Virus record (IMG/VR): IMGVR_UViG_3300045117_000178
Span: 1 to 59,847 of that record
DNA: 59,847 nt
From: a virus
Direction: 5' to 3' (one strand)
Position 1 is the first letter of the stretch. Every line of letters begins with the position of its first letter. This document shows, piece after piece, positions 47,091 to 55,188 of this stretch. The notes under the pieces were generated by a model, which made no database searches, had not been told where the DNA came from, and saw only the letters and a list, made by a program, of their open reading frames with translations. A program made the translations under genes and the position numbers.

Positions 47091-47118
47091 GGAACGCAGG
47101 GGGGCGTTCCATTAGCTT
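47091..47118 (+). terminator. Cassette terminator with ATTAGCTT tail
   Basis: Perfect 7-bp stem GGAACGC with GCGTTCC, then ATTAGCTTG that runs into the next -35. Confidence 0.7.
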
Positions 47119-47147
47119 GAAAACCGGACTGCCTTTCTTGGGATAAG
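47118..47147 (+). promoter_or_regulatory. Cassette promoter
   Basis: TGAAAA, 18 bp containing CTTTCTTGG, GATAAG, GATCGTAACC and GAGAGGAG before ATG 47174. Confidence 0.7.
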
Positions 47148-47173
47148 GATCGTAACCAAGAGAGGAGATTGTT

Positions 47174-47578
47174 ATGATCCATCGTCTTTGTGAGTGGCAC
47201 AACTACGACGGGGACATGCGGGGCTGGTCCCGCGGTGCCCATGGCTCGCCCGACATCGCGTGCAACGCCTGTAGGGCGGACGGGTCGTTCACCCCCGAGG
47301 AGGTGGGGGAGTACGAGCGGGAGGAGGAGGCGGAGATCGAGCGCCGCGCTCGCATCGTCACGGCCGGCAATGGGGCGCAGCTGCGCATCACCTGCCACAG
47401 CCCGCCGTTCAGTTCCGGCGGCGACTACAGGGTGATCCTGCTGTCCGGGGCGTGGCCGACCTCGGATGAGCTCATCAACCTCTGCAGCGCCGGCCACGCC
47501 CCCTTCGGGGGGTACGTGCGCATCGACGTTCACAAGGGCGAGCCAGTCGCCCACGTCTACGTGAACGGGACCGACTAG
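47174..47578 (+). CDS. Hypothetical protein
   Basis: 134 aa, ATG behind AGAGGAGATTGTT. N-terminal Cys/His region (CEWHNYDGDM, CNACRADG) may hold a metal; a charged coiled coil (EEVGEYEREEEAEIERRARI) and beta C-terminal half (YVRIDVHKGEPVAHVYVNG) follow. Unrecognised. Confidence 0.6.
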   Translation: MIHRLCEWHNYDGDMRGWSRGAHGSPDIACNACRADGSFTPEEVGEYEREEEAEIERRARIVTAGNGAQLRITCHSPPFSSGGDYRVILLSGAWPTSDELINLCSAGHAPFGGYVRIDVHKGEPVAHVYVNGTD

Positions 47579-47582
47579 GCTC

Positions 47583-47616
47583 CCTGGGTTCTCCAGGTCG
47601 AGTCTTCATTAGCTAG
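47583..47616 (+). terminator. Cassette terminator with ATTAGCTA tail
   Basis: CCTGG/CCAGG stem with a short loop, reinforced by flanking GACT/AGTC, then TTCATTAGCTAG. Overlaps the terminase stop. Confidence 0.6.
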
Positions 47617-49463
47617 CGCTTGCGCTTGGGGCGGAAGTCCTCGCCCGAGTCCTTCAGCGGCGCGATGATGTCCGGACGTGGGTACTTGATCATGGATGCC
47701 AGGAAGCAGTACACGATCGAGTGGAAGGTGTCGTCCGTGGTGCCGGGCGAGTGATTGTAGATCGTCATGCGCAGCTGCTTGCTGTACTCGCTGAAGATGT
47801 TGAGGATGTCTTGTCCGTAGGGCTCGAAGAAGTCATCCCAGTTCGGCAGCGCGATCTGCTTGCGGATCATCGCGTTGAACACGTCGCTCATGACCTCTGT
47901 GCGGTGGCACATGAACCGACGTAGCTGCGGCTGCCAGAAGATCTTGCCCTTCTTCTGGTTGGGGTTGTACTGGTACTTGAGCACCTTCTGCGGCCCGAAC
48001 GCGCGGACAAGGTGGTCATTGCGATCGAAGCCACCGCCGTAGTCGCAGCCGGTGATCTGGACGTTGTACCGCGCGAGGATGTTGCAGATGCGGTCGAGCT
48101 GCCGCACAGGCTCCAGGTCCTCACCCACGAAACGGTGTACCCAGAAGACGGTGAAGGCACCAGTCCCGAAGTACGTGCCCAGAGAGATCACGGTGTACGC
48201 ATTCTCTCCCGTCCCCCAGTCGATGCCGGCGAAGATGTCCTGGGTGTGACCGAACTTCATGTAGTACTCGAAGTCGCTGATCCGAATGTCCTCCTTGCAG
48301 CACGCCTTCAGCTGACCTCGAGTGATGGGACGAGTACCGCTGTCGTAGGAGAGGCCGAGGACCTCGTTGTTGAACTTCTGCCTCGGGTAGCGCTTCTGTT
48401 TCTCGAGCAGCCCCTTCCAGCCGTCAGGCGTCTTGACCACCCATGGCACCAGCAGCTGGCTGATGTGGTAGCCCTCGAACGTCACCTTCTCCTTGTTGCT
48501 GTCGGTCGCGGGATTCATCGCAGACCACACAGCGTCAGGGTGGTAGATTTCGATCGGCTGGTGGCAACGGTCGCAGATCAGTCCCTCGGCCCCGATGTTG
48601 TCCTCACCCAAGATGTTCCAATGCCAGGTGCTCTTGTCGCCGGGCACACCATGGTGCTCACAGGGGACGACCCACTCGTTCTGCGTGGAGAAGTTCGCCC
48701 AGTAGTACTCGATGGTGTTGTCTAGGCTCTTGGGCGTGCCGGAGTAGATGAAGATCTTCCAGTCGCTGTGGCTGGCGCACTCCTCGATGACGGGGATGTT
48801 GTCGACCAGGATGTCCTGGATCTCGTCGATGTCTATCAGATCCGTGGGGATACCGCGGACGCGGTCGGCCGTGAGGTAGGCGTAGCGAAGACGGATCTGA
48901 GAGTAGTTGATGAACTTCTTGTGGAAGACCGCATTCGTGAGCTTGGTGTTGGTGTACGCCTGAACGACCGGGCTCATGCTGATCGGGTCAGCGAGACGAT
49001 CGTTGGAGAACACCTTGGTCTGCTCGGCCGAGGGGCTGACGTACAGGCTCTTGAAGTAGTTGATGAGGCAGCTGTAGGCGAGCAGCTTGTTGCCGAGCGT
49101 CGTGCTCTTCTCGACCTGGCGGCCGGCCTTCAGCAGCGTCTTCTTCTCACCCGTGTCGTAGACTCGGCGGAGGTACGGGCGCTCTGCGAACGAGAAGTTG
49201 TCGACCTTGCCCTTGTCCGCAATGCGAATGGCGGTCTCTGAGAACTCGGACGGGGAGACGTTGTAGACGTAGTCGATCTTGGCTTCCGACTCGTCGACGT
49301 CTTCTGGCTCTTCATCGAAGCCGTAGTCCCTGGGCTCACCCTCTTCATCGAGATCGTAGAACGGCTCAGTGTAGATCTTGCCGTCCACAAGCTGCTGTGC
49401 GAGAGCGATCGGAACATCGATCTCTGCGCGGCGTGCTCGAACTCGACGAAGGTCAACAAGCAA
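47613..49463 (-). CDS. terL: Terminase large subunit
   Basis: 616 aa. ATPase part: Walker A LLKAGRQVEKSTTLG at ~111-124 (Glu where many have Gly), Walker B region LIDIDEIQD at ~209-217, and FIYSGTPKSLDNT near ~238-250. Nuclease part: FAGIDWGTGENAYTVISL at ~410-427 and QITGCDYGGGFDRNDHLV at ~465-482, the RNase-H-like acidic motifs, with a later Asp in TDDTFHSIVY. It powers DNA packaging into the prohead and cuts the genome. Start TTG 49463 is the best in-frame choice but has no clear ribosome site, so the N-terminus is uncertain. Confidence 0.85.
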   Translation of the reverse strand: MLVDLRRVRARRAEIDVPIALAQQLVDGKIYTEPFYDLDEEGEPRDYGFDEEPEDVDESEAKIDYVYNVSPSEFSETAIRIADKGKVDNFSFAERPYLRRVYDTGEKKTLLKAGRQVEKSTTLGNKLLAYSCLINYFKSLYVSPSAEQTKVFSNDRLADPISMSPVVQAYTNTKLTNAVFHKKFINYSQIRLRYAYLTADRVRGIPTDLIDIDEIQDILVDNIPVIEECASHSDWKIFIYSGTPKSLDNTIEYYWANFSTQNEWVVPCEHHGVPGDKSTWHWNILGEDNIGAEGLICDRCHQPIEIYHPDAVWSAMNPATDSNKEKVTFEGYHISQLLVPWVVKTPDGWKGLLEKQKRYPRQKFNNEVLGLSYDSGTRPITRGQLKACCKEDIRISDFEYYMKFGHTQDIFAGIDWGTGENAYTVISLGTYFGTGAFTVFWVHRFVGEDLEPVRQLDRICNILARYNVQITGCDYGGGFDRNDHLVRAFGPQKVLKYQYNPNQKKGKIFWQPQLRRFMCHRTEVMSDVFNAMIRKQIALPNWDDFFEPYGQDILNIFSEYSKQLRMTIYNHSPGTTDDTFHSIVYCFLASMIKYPRPDIIAPLKDSGEDFRPKRKR

Positions 49464-49487
49464 AACGAGAACCCCACTTGTTATAAG
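49460..49487 (+). promoter_or_regulatory. Promoter of structured RNA 2
   Basis: GCAAAA, 16 bp, TATAAG, then AGACTTG. Points away from the terminase gene into a region without a credible gene. Confidence 0.6.
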
Positions 49488-49493
49488 AGACTT

Positions 49494-49868
49494 GTAGCGG
49501 AAGCGACGTAAGTTTCTTTCGCTGCGCGCGCAACCTCCGTGTGGTGGTAGGAGGTAGGGTCAATCAGGCCCTCGCTCTCGGTATTTCTAGTTGGGCTTCG
49601 GCCCTTCATCCGAATCGCCTTGAGCATCCGGCCACCAAAACGTGGGAGGCGTTTCCTCCAAGTGTCTCGAGCTTCTATTGCTCCCCCTCGATCAACCAAC
49701 ACCCTAATAGGGACACGTTGGGTGGAGCGTAGTAGCAGAGGGACGCTTTGTCCCCTGGGTGACTAAGCGCCGCGTAGATCCGGCGCGGATCCCAGCCCGC
49801 CACAGCCGGGTAATGCTACTGCGCACCATTCAACGCGGATTGGCGGCTTGGCCGCCAATCATTTAGCT
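49494..49868 (+). ncRNA. Putative structured phage RNA 2
   Basis: About 375 nt between a cassette promoter and a 10-bp hairpin with ATTTAGCTAG. Stems include CCTCC/GGAGG, GGGC-TTCG-GCCC, GGAGG/CCTCC, CCAAC/GTTGG enclosing CCCT-AAT-AGGG (49696-49721), and an 11-bp closing helix (49727-49737 with 49814-49824, one G-U) around three arms (GGGAC/GTCCC, CTGGG/CCCAG with inner GCGCCG/CGGCGC, CCCG/CGGG). This four-way junction and the lack of a convincing ORF point to a folded non-coding RNA. No known family recognised. Confidence 0.6.
49838..49868 (+). terminator. Terminal hairpin of RNA 2
   Basis: Perfect 10-bp stem GATTGGCGGC/GCCGCCAATC with TTG loop, then ATTTAGCTAG. It overlaps the end of the minus-strand gene at 49859. 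Confidence 0.75.
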
Positions 49869-50290
49869 AGCCCCTCTCCGACCTTCCGATCCAGCACCTC
49901 CGCGAACCTGCGGAAGGTGTCCTCATTCGGAGGCAGAGGACGCCTGTTGATGGCCGGCACCGTCACACAGTAGCTGTTGACCTCGGGGATGAACTCCACC
50001 AGAGGCTTGACCGTGGGGTACGACTCCTCGGCCGCGGCCAGGACGTCGAGACCGAAGCTCCCACTGCCCCAGTACCCGTCCTCGACCGTCGGACCCTTCC
50101 ACACGTGGTAGAGTAGGTCTCCCTCCTTCACCAGGTACTTCACGATCACGTGGTCGGTCTCCAGCAGTGGAGCGGCCACCACAACCGCCTTCTCCACGTC
50201 CGAGACCTTGGCGTCGCCCGCCTGGACACCCTTCATGACCTGCGCGCGGTCCTCGTCGCTGATGAATGCTGGCTTCGGTAGATCGTTCAT
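49859..50290 (-). CDS. Hypothetical protein
   Basis: 143 aa. Starts MNDLPKPAFISDEDRAQV; contains DHVIVKYLVKEGDLLYHVWKG and VEFIPEVNSYCVTVPAINR, an alpha/beta pattern. No family recognised. Its stop lies in the hairpin that ends RNA 2. Confidence 0.55.
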   Translation of the reverse strand: MNDLPKPAFISDEDRAQVMKGVQAGDAKVSDVEKAVVVAAPLLETDHVIVKYLVKEGDLLYHVWKGPTVEDGYWGSGSFGLDVLAAAEESYPTVKPLVEFIPEVNSYCVTVPAINRRPLPPNEDTFRRFAEVLDRKVGEGLAK

Positions 50291-50299
50291 CCGGCCCTC

Positions 50300-51178
50300 C
50301 TAGAAGTCTTCGTCATCGACGTCAGTGCCCTCGCCCGACTTGCTGAAGTTGCCCTGCGGTGTGAGCTGCTTGATATCGATGACCTTGGCATGATCCATCT
50401 TCATACGGAACTGCTGGAACTGCCTCAACACGTCCTGTAGCGCGACGTCGCTCTGACGAAGGATGTTGTTCGCCTTCTCCAGAGTCGTGATGCAGTTCTT
50501 GAGCGCCATGCTCGTGTCGACCGTGCAACGCTGGTTCTCGAGCTCGAGCGCGTGCTTGACAGCGATTTGCCCGATGCGCGCGGCTGCCTCGACCATGTTG
50601 AAGTTGGCCGGCGGCGCGCTGATGCCTACCACCCACGGTAGGTGCTTGGGTGCGAGGTCGGAAGGAGTCAGCAGGCCCTGGACGAGGACGTTCGAGCCCG
50701 CGTGTCCATCGAAGTACTCCAGCCACTGACCCGAGGTCAGCAGGCCCCGATTCCAGAAGTAGTGCCGGTACGCCGTCACCCCGTCCCTGGTGAGAATGAT
50801 CGTGGTGTACTTTCTTAGCTTCTTGGCCACGACCGCCGGGTGCATGGTCGAGAGCAGAAGCGGCCGGAGCTTCTCCTGCAGGTAGGAATCGCGAAGGATG
50901 GCCACCGCCTCTCGCGCACTGGGCGTCTGCGCCCACATGTCGAAGATCTTGTGAGCCTTCAACCAGCGCCTGGTGTCGAGGTCCAACGGGTCGTCAGGAC
51001 GAAATGGGTCCGGGCGCGGTTCCATCTCGTCATGAACATGACGGATGTACCCCAGGTTGAGGCCGTCCAGACCCAGCTGGTCCAGCTGGTCCATGATCCG
51101 CTGTTCGTCGAAAGCCGCCTCCCGCGAGATCAGGAACTTGATGTAGAACTCGCAGGGGCTCCTGACAGGAAGTCTCAT
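50300..51178 (-). CDS. Conserved-looking virion or packaging protein
   Basis: 292 aa. Helical, with two long segments (LRDSYLQEKLRPLLLSTMHP; ALKNCITTLEKANNILRQSD) and an acidic C-terminus (EGTDVDDEDF). Lies two genes upstream of the large terminase, where a small terminase would be expected, but no HTH was recognised. That role is a positional guess. Confidence 0.5.
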   Translation of the reverse strand: MRLPVRSPCEFYIKFLISREAAFDEQRIMDQLDQLGLDGLNLGYIRHVHDEMEPRPDPFRPDDPLDLDTRRWLKAHKIFDMWAQTPSAREAVAILRDSYLQEKLRPLLLSTMHPAVVAKKLRKYTTIILTRDGVTAYRHYFWNRGLLTSGQWLEYFDGHAGSNVLVQGLLTPSDLAPKHLPWVVGISAPPANFNMVEAAARIGQIAVKHALELENQRCTVDTSMALKNCITTLEKANNILRQSDVALQDVLRQFQQFRMKMDHAKVIDIKQLTPQGNFSKSGEGTDVDDEDF

Positions 51179-53184
51179 GCTTGGGGATGCTGCACAAGCT
51201 CCCGTAGACCGTCGATGACCCTGTCGAGGTGGCGTGTCACGCGCTCGAGCGCTCCGGTGTCGACGTTCGACAGGCCGAGACGAGAGGCGATCAGCAGCTC
51301 GCTGAGCTTGCTGAGGGTGTCCTCGAACTCCGGCAAGTACGACACGAACGTCGAGACGTTCTCGGGATTGAGGAAGCCGATGGAAAGGACTCGATCCACC
51401 GAGAGCGGATCATCCAGAGACGCTGCCTCCTTCAGCATCAGGACGTTGATCTTCGGCAGGCGGTTGATGTACTTCTCCGCGCGCTTCTCGGCCGCAGCGT
51501 ACTTCTCGGCAGCGAGAGTGACCGGCCGCACTCCCTCTATCGAGCACCACCTGCTCAGCTTCTTCGCGGACGCCAGCTTGGTCTTGGCGAACTCGGGGTC
51601 CACACCCAGAACGGCGAGGTTGAACACCGCCTGGTCATGGTCGATGAACTTCACGGGTAGCACGGCGGCCAGCTTCTCCACGGGCTGGCCGCGCATGCTG
51701 TACGTCCCACCCGACTCCCACATGATCTCCACCTGATGGGGGAGCTTGCGCGCGGCCGCGGTCTTGGAGAACTCGTCGGGGGTGGAGGCGAGATCGGTCA
51801 TCTCCCGCATCGGGAGCCATCCGCAGTCCGCGGGGACGGCGAACACCATCTCGGACATGGGGGAGATCTCCTGGATGCCAGGAACCAGCTGGACCTGGAC
51901 CTCACTGCCCATGATCGTCTGCGCGTGGTAGGTGTCCTTGCCATCCGGCCCTTGGACCACCCCCATGATGGTCATCGGGACCAGGGCCACGGCGCTGCCG
52001 CCGCGAGAGTAGTAGAAGCACCCGAACCCCTTTGGCGGCTCATCGATGATGTTCGTGCCCTTGCCCACGAGACTGCCAGCGACATCGTCCTGGAAGGCCG
52101 ACTCGCTGCCGTTGGAGAAGATCGAGGTCGAGAGGTTGTGGCCGTCGAGGTCGATGCAGCTCGGGAACACCCAGCCCATGAGCTCCTTGCCGTCCATGGT
52201 CTTGACCTTGTACTCGCCGAACTCGTCCACGACCTTGACGGTCGCATCGTCGAGCGTGTCCTTGACCGCGGCGTTGGTGGAGACCGTGACCGTCCCGTTC
52301 CTCTCGACCTTGTTGACGATGTCCGACCCCAGCATCTCGGTGGCCTCCGGCCGACCGACGACTTCCTCCTGTGGCAGGAGGGTCTCGGGGTTGGCGGTCT
52401 TGATCAGGAAGCCGCCCGCCGTCTTCACGATCTGGATGACCTTCGGCGGGATCGCGTGGAGGGCCTCCTTCATCATGTCCTGCCCAGTGGACGACGGGGT
52501 GTGCCGCATACCGGCTAGCTTCGACAGCCAGCTGAGGGTTGCCCGGTTGTCGAGTAGTGCATGCCGCAGATCTCTGTCTTCGTTCATCAGCTGCTCGACA
52601 GCATCGACCTGCGCCTGCTTCACGCTCTCCCTGATGACGTCCATCAGGAACTCCTGACGGACAGCGGAGGTCTTGGGCGTCTCGAGCTGACCGACACGGG
52701 CGTTGCCGAGCCCGAACCCACCCGAACGGTAGGGCGGGTAGAGGATGTTCAGCATGTCCTGGTCGCCCGGCCTCTCGGCCGCGGCTTCGAACACCTGGGG
52801 CCTGAACATCGCGCGCTTGAGGCGCTCCTCCGTCAGCGGCTGGGCCTTCCCGTTCTGGATGAAGGTGTCCAGCGGGCTCATCCGGCCCTCGTTGACGATG
52901 ACCGGGATCATCGCCATGTTCATGCCCTGAGCGCCGGAGCTCACGCTGTACTCGAGGGGGTTGACCGCGAGCTTGTTGGTGATCTCGACGGCCCCGATGG
53001 CGTACCGACGCTCGGGGTCCAGCTCGTTGATGACGATCTTTGGATCGAAGTCCCCCACGTACGAGGCCTGGCGGTAGAGCTCGTTCATGATCTCCGACTG
53101 CCAGTCGTCCGGGTTCTCGGAGAGACGGGTGAAGGCCGCGGCGAACTTCTGAAGCCCCTTCGGATTGTCCAGGAAAAGGTCCAT
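51175..53184 (-). CDS. Large virion-associated protein, unrecognised
   Basis: 669 aa, overlapping the next gene by 4 nt. An N-terminal globular part (QKFAAAFTRLSENPDDWQSE; PERRYAIGAVEITNKLA), a central beta-rich part (ERNGTVTVSTNAAVKDTLDD; GCFYYSRGGSAVALVPMT), and a helical C-terminal ~200 residues. Many K-x-A sites occur (LQKFAAAF, FSKTAAAR, LAAEKYAAAEKRAEK). Probably structural; no known family assigned. It does not look like a portal. Confidence 0.55.
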   Translation of the reverse strand: MDLFLDNPKGLQKFAAAFTRLSENPDDWQSEIMNELYRQASYVGDFDPKIVINELDPERRYAIGAVEITNKLAVNPLEYSVSSGAQGMNMAMIPVIVNEGRMSPLDTFIQNGKAQPLTEERLKRAMFRPQVFEAAAERPGDQDMLNILYPPYRSGGFGLGNARVGQLETPKTSAVRQEFLMDVIRESVKQAQVDAVEQLMNEDRDLRHALLDNRATLSWLSKLAGMRHTPSSTGQDMMKEALHAIPPKVIQIVKTAGGFLIKTANPETLLPQEEVVGRPEATEMLGSDIVNKVERNGTVTVSTNAAVKDTLDDATVKVVDEFGEYKVKTMDGKELMGWVFPSCIDLDGHNLSTSIFSNGSESAFQDDVAGSLVGKGTNIIDEPPKGFGCFYYSRGGSAVALVPMTIMGVVQGPDGKDTYHAQTIMGSEVQVQLVPGIQEISPMSEMVFAVPADCGWLPMREMTDLASTPDEFSKTAAARKLPHQVEIMWESGGTYSMRGQPVEKLAAVLPVKFIDHDQAVFNLAVLGVDPEFAKTKLASAKKLSRWCSIEGVRPVTLAAEKYAAAEKRAEKYINRLPKINVLMLKEAASLDDPLSVDRVLSIGFLNPENVSTFVSYLPEFEDTLSKLSELLIASRLGLSNVDTGALERVTRHLDRVIDGLRELVQHPQA

Positions 53185-53242
53185 CTTCTTCGTCTCCTAC
53201 GTGAAGGCTACCTCTGATCGAGGCTCCACCGCAAGTGGAGAT

Positions 53243-53479
53243 CTACGGCAACTCCGGTTGAACGTGGCTGTAGACCGACTCCGCGACGGCCTTCGCAATC
53301 ACGTGGGCTGTGCCCTCATCCATGTAGATGTCCCCCACTGTGGGGATCATCTGGATCGTCGTCGTCCCGTCCGGCTGCGGGATCTCTTTGGTGGCGACTG
53401 AGACCGTCACGCCCCTGGCTATGGGGTTCGCTCTCAGCTTGCTGAAGATCATGTCCTCCAGTGCCTTGGCGGAGATCAT
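53243..53479 (-). CDS. Small virion-region protein
   Basis: 78 aa, ATG 53479 overlapping the spike stop (ATGA); the longer frame is shadow. Alpha-beta-alpha pattern: SAKALEDMIFSKLRANP, then VTVSVATKEIPQ and an Ala-rich helix (TAHVIAKAVAESVYSHV). Probably acts with the spike. Unknown. Confidence 0.55.
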   Translation of the reverse strand: MISAKALEDMIFSKLRANPIARGVTVSVATKEIPQPDGTTTIQMIPTVGDIYMDEGTAHVIAKAVAESVYSHVQPELP

Positions 53480-54699
53480 GGCTTCGGCACCATGAACTTG
53501 GGGTTGAGGCAGGCCGCGAGCTGTCCAGCCTGGGTAGGCGGTGCCTTCGGTGCTTCGTGCGAGTGCAACCCTAGCCACTTCAACAGCGCGCCAGAAGACA
53601 GGATCGGTTCGAGTGGACCGTTTCCGAGCTTGAGGATCGCGGCATCGATGGTCTTGACGCCAGTGATGACCTCCATGCTGACCGCGGCCTTGAACGAGTG
53701 TGTCCCCATCACCTCCTCGTTCTTGGCCCCAGAGACCTTGATCTCCTGCGTGCCCGTGACGGTCAACTTGTCTGACCCCATCACGGTCGTCTCGCGGCCG
53801 CCCGTGTACTTCTCGGTCAGCTTGCCCCCAGACACGATGTCGATGTCACCACTCTTCTTGATCCGAAGCGTGTAGTTCTCCCCGGAAGCGGAGCCGTCGT
53901 CGACCTTCACGTTCTTGGGTGCGATCACCAGCTCGTAGCGGATGTCGTCGCTCACGTGCCCGAAGCGGACCTGGACGTCGGCCTTGTCGTTCTGCGCCTT
54001 GTCCCGGACGGTCAGACGGTAGATGACAGGGGCTTCACCCGCAGGGTCTCCCTCTTGACGATCCACCCGCCAGAAGACCGCTCCTCCTGGGGTGCTCATC
54101 TCGAAGTTCTCGCAGAACTGGCGCAGATAGTTGAGGACCGGTATGAACATCGTCTGGCAGGTGGGCGTGGTGCCGATCTGGATCACTCCACCTCGACGCA
54201 AGTAGATGAAGTTGCCGTCATGCCCAACGAGTGCTATGTCCCCTGGATTCAGATCTGGCCTGTTGCTGCGAAACGACCCTCCAGCCTTCTTGGGCGCGCT
54301 CTCTCCCGTGGACTGCGCGGTGGAGGGTTTTGGTAGATCTTCCTCGTTCTCCACGCCCGGCTGATCGGCCTTGTCTGTGAGGTCGTCCTGTTGTGCCTTC
54401 TCCGATTTCGGCACGCCGACGAAGCCCAACACGAAGGGCGATTGGGAGTCCGAGGGCGACGTGAAGTAGCAGACGGTGCCGACCTCCGGCATGACGTAGA
54501 TGCCGGCACCGTTCGTCGCCTCCAGGTACGGACACATGAGCGGTACCTTTGGAACGAACTTGCCGCTGTACTCGGAGATGATGTCGACCGTCCAGTTCTT
54601 CATGTCGACATCGGCGATGACCCCCTTCTCCGCCCAGGTCGGTACCTGGGCGTTCACCCTTTGCGAGGGGGAGTTGGACGTGCCCGAAGGGGTTGTCAC
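53476..54699 (-). CDS. Baseplate spike protein (gp5/gpV-like)
   Basis: 407 aa. Residues ~20-115 form an OB-fold typical of phage central spikes (VIADVDMKNWTVDIISEYSG; YVMPEVGTVCYFTSPSDSQS; PFVLGFVGVP). A disordered linker follows, then a second beta part, and from ~270 a repetitive run (GDIDIVSGG, TTVMGSDKLTVTGTQEIKVS, EVMGTHSFKAAVSMEVITG) like the triple-stranded beta-helix of spike proteins. It forms the tip that pierces the host envelope. No lysozyme domain was seen. Confidence 0.75.
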   Translation of the reverse strand: MTTPSGTSNSPSQRVNAQVPTWAEKGVIADVDMKNWTVDIISEYSGKFVPKVPLMCPYLEATNGAGIYVMPEVGTVCYFTSPSDSQSPFVLGFVGVPKSEKAQQDDLTDKADQPGVENEEDLPKPSTAQSTGESAPKKAGGSFRSNRPDLNPGDIALVGHDGNFIYLRRGGVIQIGTTPTCQTMFIPVLNYLRQFCENFEMSTPGGAVFWRVDRQEGDPAGEAPVIYRLTVRDKAQNDKADVQVRFGHVSDDIRYELVIAPKNVKVDDGSASGENYTLRIKKSGDIDIVSGGKLTEKYTGGRETTVMGSDKLTVTGTQEIKVSGAKNEEVMGTHSFKAAVSMEVITGVKTIDAAILKLGNGPLEPILSSGALLKWLGLHSHEAPKAPPTQAGQLAACLNPKFMVPKP

Positions 54700-54708
54700 G
54701 TCGAGATC

Positions 54709-55179
54709 CTAGTAGCCGGCGTAGACAGGCTGGGGCTTCGGGCGAGAGAATGCCTTGTGCAGTAGTGCCCCAGCTCCCAGCAGCGCGCCACCAGCAAGCC
54801 CGGCTTTGCCGAGCGGGGTCTTGGCGACAGACTTCAGGCCTCCCAGGATGCCTCCGCCGCGCGTGACGCTCTTGCCGCCGATGTTCTCGATCGTCGGGAT
54901 CTTGCCGCCCTCGAAGACGTTCTTTGTGTGCTGCCAGAGCGTGGTGCCGGCAGGTGCTCCCAGGCGTTGCGCCATGGGTCCGGACCCGCCGATCGCCTGA
55001 CCGAGGTGTCCAAGGCCCTCGCCCATGAACTGTCGCCCCTTGGTGAACATGCCAGGGGCCGCCGGGGCGTCTGCGGGGATCGGTGGGGCCTCGGCGTAGG
55101 CCATCTTCCTCAACTCGGTCAGCTCCTCGATGAAGGCCGACCCCAGCCTGGTCATGTAGATGTTGTCAGAGGTGTTCAT
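54709..55179 (-). CDS. Glycine-zipper virion-region protein
   Basis: 156 aa. Tag-like N-terminus (SAFIEELTELRKMAYAEAPP), the PPIPADAPA motif also found at 22983-24176, a Gly-rich middle, and a zipper C-terminus (LGKAGLAGGALLGAGALL). Sits between the RNA polymerase and spike genes. Could be carried in the virion; function unknown. Confidence 0.55.
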   Translation of the reverse strand: MNTSDNIYMTRLGSAFIEELTELRKMAYAEAPPIPADAPAAPGMFTKGRQFMGEGLGHLGQAIGGSGPMAQRLGAPAGTTLWQHTKNVFEGGKIPTIENIGGKSVTRGGGILGGLKSVAKTPLGKAGLAGGALLGAGALLHKAFSRPKPQPVYAGY

Positions 55180-55188
55180 CTTGATCTC

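Noticed and set aside
49481-49702. 73-aa minus-strand frame in the RNA 2 region
   Set aside because: No ribosome site, odd composition, and it lies antisense to a promoter-hairpin unit with strong predicted folding.
49727-49824. Cloverleaf-like junction read as a tRNA
   Set aside because: Closing stem is 11 bp and the arms lack a 7-nt anticodon loop and a TTCRA T-loop.
51175-53184. 669-aa protein as the portal
   Set aside because: Size and location would fit, but no portal-like clip or stem pattern was recognised; left as unassigned.
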